The notes beneath the pieces were generated by a model, which did no database searches, was not told the origin of the DNA, and worked only from the letters and a program-made list of their open reading frames with translations. From NCBI GenBank assembly GCA_049687495.1, contig JBAVJB010000066.1:1-21550 (forward strand): a stretch of 21,550 bases of DNA, in the 5' to 3' direction. The position numbers were made by a program, and so were the translations under genes. Numbering within the stretch: position 1 is the first letter of the stretch; each line of letters opens with the position of its first letter. This document shows, piece by piece, positions 21,224 to 21,550 of this stretch. The stretch comes from Salinimicrobium sp049687495 (lineage in GTDB: Bacteria > Bacteroidota > Bacteroidia > Flavobacteriales > Flavobacteriaceae).

Positions 21224-21244
21224 GCCAAAAATGTTATTTTTGAG
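21224..21244. repeat. Degenerate copy of the CTCAAAAATG palindrome
   Basis: Left part GCCAAAAATG (21224-21233), T, right part TATTTTTGAG (21235-21244). The core CAAAAAT/ATTTTTG pairs; two outer positions are mismatched. It sits after a gene end, like the two perfect copies. Confidence 0.55.
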
Positions 21245-21319
21245 AGGTATTCTAGGAAAGCCAAAGGCTAAATAACCAATCGCTGAAAGTCTTAAGATTT
21301 CTGACTCTTCGCTTTGCCC

Positions 21320-21345
21320 CCGCCCCGAAGGGTGGCGGAGTTTTT
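21320..21345 (+). terminator. GC-rich hairpin with T tract
   Basis: CCGCCCC (21320-21326) pairs with GGTGGCGG to 21338 (one bulged T), with a short GAAG-containing loop, then AG and five T (21341-21345). It may be a terminator for the paralog pair, nearly 200 nt downstream of the stop, or simply part of an interspersed repeat. Confidence 0.4.
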
Positions 21346-21365
21346 CCCTCTTGCCCTCTTCGTAC

Positions 21366-21470
21366 CGTCTTTACGATGGAGGCCTTTTCGCCGACTGAAG
21401 CAATCTTATGTTGTGAGAAAGGTTCAAAGTCTAATTCTGCATCTGTAGCTAAAGCTTTCACTGCATCGCG
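21366..21470. repeat. Third copy (left part) of the CGTCTTTGCGA inverted repeat
   Basis: CGTCTTTACGA-TGGAGG, then GAAGCAATCTTATGTT and TAATTCTGCATCTGTAGCTAAAG align with copies 1 and 2 (18996-19267) although the right arm is worn. The rest of the window end (21471-21550) has short GCTAAAG/GCCGATAGC repeats but no gene. The minus-strand open frame across 21252-21461 is a repeat artefact. Confidence 0.65.
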
Positions 21471-21550
21471 TTTCCAAAAGACTAACCCAGCCTAGAGCTA
21501 AAGGCCGATAGCTAAAGCTTTGGATGTAGAAGGATCATCCTCTCCCCCCG

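Noticed and set aside
21252..21461. 69-codon minus-strand frame
   Set aside because: Translates the CGTCTTTGCGA-type repeat and the GC-rich hairpin; composition is not protein-like.
4081..21470. Insertion sequences
   Set aside because: No transposase or terminal-repeat pair with target duplication was recognised; only small non-coding repeats are present.

Overview
The window looks like a chromosomal segment from a marine-type Flavobacteriia (Bacteroidetes). The evidence is the Na+-NQR operon with a nearby apbE, the Bacteroidetes -7 promoter element TAnnTTTG in front of several genes, few recognisable Shine-Dalgarno sequences, and many lipoproteins. Some protein families are also typical of the phylum: BT0820-like HAD protein, YkuD_2 L,D-transpeptidase, and proteins carrying a CarboxypepD_reg-like domain. 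The genus is not determined from the sequence. No phage, plasmid, transposase or CRISPR locus was seen.

Layout. Positions 1-2470 hold the 3' end of the Na+-translocating NADH:quinone reductase operon (nqrD partial, nqrE, nqrF), closed by a strong terminator. Positions 2562-3924 hold a small conserved gene overlapping apbE, the FMN transferase that matures Nqr. Positions 4298-8481 (minus) read as one probable transcription unit: gpmI, thioredoxin-like lipoprotein, BT0820-like HAD protein, map, SAM methyltransferase. Positions 8755-11141 hold two convergent L,D-transpeptidases whose stop codons share a TTAA tetranucleotide. The second one ends a minus-strand operon that starts with a ClpP paralog and two GNAT genes (12472 to 9495). 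A divergent GNAT gene, tRNA-Gly(TCC), a tRNA remnant and duplicated terminators follow (12531-13204). Then come a 66-aa membrane protein and a CPBP intramembrane protease. On the minus strand follow an S41 peptidase with a TraB-fold lipoprotein (16620 to 14516), an AlkB-type oxygenase on plus, and pepE-glsA on minus. The window ends with two tandem paralogous secreted proteins of unknown function (19425-21125) set between repeat-rich spacers.

Functions fall into energy metabolism (Nqr and its flavinylation, glycolytic mutase), protein maturation and turnover (Map, ClpP, PepE, S41, CPBP), envelope remodelling (two L,D-transpeptidases), DNA/RNA repair (AlkB) and amino-acid metabolism (glutaminase). 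Most genes are ordinary.

The more unusual material is non-coding. The octamer CAAAAATG recurs about 18 times on both strands, often as CTCAAAAATG and sometimes as a nearly perfect 21-bp palindrome. A tRNA-Gly relic sits behind the intact tRNA. Several families of interspersed hairpin repeats occupy the gene-free stretches.
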